NCBI GenBank assembly: GCA_964512655.1
Contig: CAZEJT010000012.1
Coordinates: 1 to 64,000 of the forward strand
Reading direction: 5' to 3'
From: VBOC01 sp964512655
GTDB lineage: Bacteria; Bacteroidota; Ignavibacteria; UBA10030; SZUA-254
DNA: 64,000 nt
The notes under the pieces are model-generated. The model did not search any database and was not told the DNA's origin. It saw only the letters and a list, made by a program, of their open reading frames with translations. Position 1 is the first letter of the stretch, and each line of letters begins with the position of its first letter. Below are positions 63,156-64,000 of this stretch, in pieces. The position numbers were made by a program, and so were the translations under genes.

Positions 63156-64000
63156 TGTGGGTTTCCCTGCTGCCGGCCTATGACCCGTCGGTAATAATCG
63201 ACAATTTCCTGGTCAGTCACGACCCGGTCTGACTTTCGGCCGATAAAATAGTATCCCGAGGCGGCCTCGATGCTGTACGGATTCCAGTTGGTCAGGCGAT
63301 CCAGATACTTAAGCCAGAATCCTGTGAGGCGCGCGAAGCCCTTCACGATCTGGCGTAGGCTCTTTGTAGAGCCCAGCAACGCAAGCAGCAGATACTCATA
63401 TGACCACGCCATCACCGTCCCTGCTCCGGCGATAGGGCCGCTTTCCACCTCTTCAAACCTGTTGAACAACCGCCGATGACCCGAATGAGTGAAACGCGTG
63501 AAATCATAGGCCCCCCCGTGGACCTGCTGCATAAAGGGAGTCTCGGCGTATACCAATGCTCGAGGTCTGAGCACTCTGTGAATCTCAGCTACGCACCTCC
63601 AGGGATCCAGCACGTGCTCCAGGACAGCCTGAGCGATCACACAGTCAAACGATTCGTCTCCGTAGGGAATATTGTGAGCATCCAAAATGATTTGTGTCCG
63701 CGGACCCCAGGATACATCGCTTTCTAGTATCTCGAGGCCTGGATCCGAGAGAAATCCCTCCATTCCAACGCCCGGTATGCTCCCGCCAATGACCAGTATG
63801 CGGGGAGTCGGGAGTCGCTCCCTCAACAGGGATCGGAGGCGCTCAAAATTCTCTTTGCCGGTATGTCCCCCGATGGAAGACAAACACCGCCCCAAAGTCG
63901 ATGCGATCCTGCCGCGCCGCGATGTATCAAAAAACAGTTGCCGGCCCGCGAGAAAGTCTTCTTGCCTGAAGACACTTTTTCTTTCATTAATGAGGATCGG
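63152..64000 (-). CDS. Class I SAM-dependent methyltransferase (N-terminus outside window)
   Basis: The frame stays open to the right edge, so the start lies beyond base 64000; the TTG at 63895 is internal. Visible residues begin PILINERKSVFRQED, which resembles the end of the Trm112-like zinc ribbon (YPVVDGIPxLIN) that often precedes this kind of methyltransferase. The fold is Methyltransf_11-like: ILVIGGSIPGVGMEGF for SAM binding, ILDAHNIPYGDESFDCVIAQ, VLEHVLDPWRCVAEIHRVLR, HSGHRRLFNRF. It is the first visible gene of the long minus-strand run. Substrate unknown, probably a glycan. Confidence 0.85.
   Translation of the reverse strand, partial: PILINERKSVFRQEDFLAGRQLFFDTSRRGRIASTLGRCLSSIGGHTGKENFERLRSLLRERLPTPRILVIGGSIPGVGMEGFLSDPGLEILESDVSWGPRTQIILDAHNIPYGDESFDCVIAQAVLEHVLDPWRCVAEIHRVLRPRALVYAETPFMQQVHGGAYDFTRFTHSGHRRLFNRFEEVESGPIAGAGTVMAWSYEYLLLALLGSTKSLRQIVKGFARLTGFWLKYLDRLTNWNPYSIEAASGYYFIGRKSDRVVTDQEIVDYYRRVIGRQQGNPQ

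Noticed and set aside
1..64000. tRNA, rRNA, riboswitch, integrase, toxin-antitoxin or phage defence genes
   Set aside because: I looked through the intergenic spaces and gene list and found no cloverleaf-like sequence, conserved riboswitch core or defence-family protein. Small RNAs cannot be excluded by reading alone.

Overview
The window looks like one scaffold from a Gram-negative bacterium of the FCB (Fibrobacterota-Chlorobi-Bacteroidota) group, most likely close to Ignavibacteria/Chlorobi rather than Bacteroidia. The basis is as follows. Seven encoded proteins end in the NYPNPFNP...GQEVATL...SGVYLYRL type of C-terminal sorting domain used with type IX secretion in that group. Many genes have AGGAG-type ribosome binding sites, and several promoters look like ordinary sigma70 sites (TTGACA-17-TAnnnT) rather than the TTTG/TAnnTTTG type of Bacteroidia. 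The DNA is GC-rich. A run of exactly 100 N (12164-12263) shows it is a draft scaffold.

Layout. (1) 1-5149: 3' part of a huge secreted Fn3-like repeat protein, followed by a terminator. (2) 5388-7872: a cytosolic PAS-PAS histidine kinase and its overlapping NarL/LuxR-type response regulator. (3) 7882-16807: an almost complete arginine pathway. argC-J-B-F-R-G-H run on the minus strand and argD diverges on the plus strand. A 36-bp symmetrical promoter/operator with two ArgR boxes sits between argC and argD, and the repressor gene argR lies inside the operon. (4) 16872-38260: four giant minus-strand genes for secreted proteins, each followed by its own hairpin terminator; clear promoters are visible for three. 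Three of them carry 14, 11 and 8 copies of a 74-residue repeat (222 bp). Two share a 1,261-bp segment without a mismatch. (5) 38615-41785: a secreted PHP-type phosphoesterase with Fn3-like domains and a sorting domain. (6) 42009-44730: tadA, and the pair DUF1385/YqhQ-prfA. (7) 44941-64000+: about 19 kb of tightly packed minus-strand genes that look like one transcription unit. It starts with a surface-polysaccharide set (methyltransferase, glycosyltransferases, asparagine synthase-like protein, two NDP-sugar epimerases, a secreted beta-propeller protein, a polyprenyl-phosphate sugar-phosphate transferase, a Wzi-like outer-membrane barrel, a DPM-like glycosyltransferase and a GT2-PGT fusion). 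It then runs directly into accA, a YbgC-like thioesterase, a 54-residue Trm112-like protein, nadC and a Wzx-like flippase.

Between genes there are several families of short palindromic (REP-like) repeats. I saw no tRNA, rRNA, CRISPR array, transposase, integrase or phage gene. The least ordinary features are the family of giant repeat proteins with signs of gene conversion, the symmetrical arg control region, a polysaccharide enzyme fusion whose phosphoglycosyl-transferase core is missing, a glycosyltransferase gene that seems to start with ATC, and a scaffold join that looks like a 55-bp assembly overlap.
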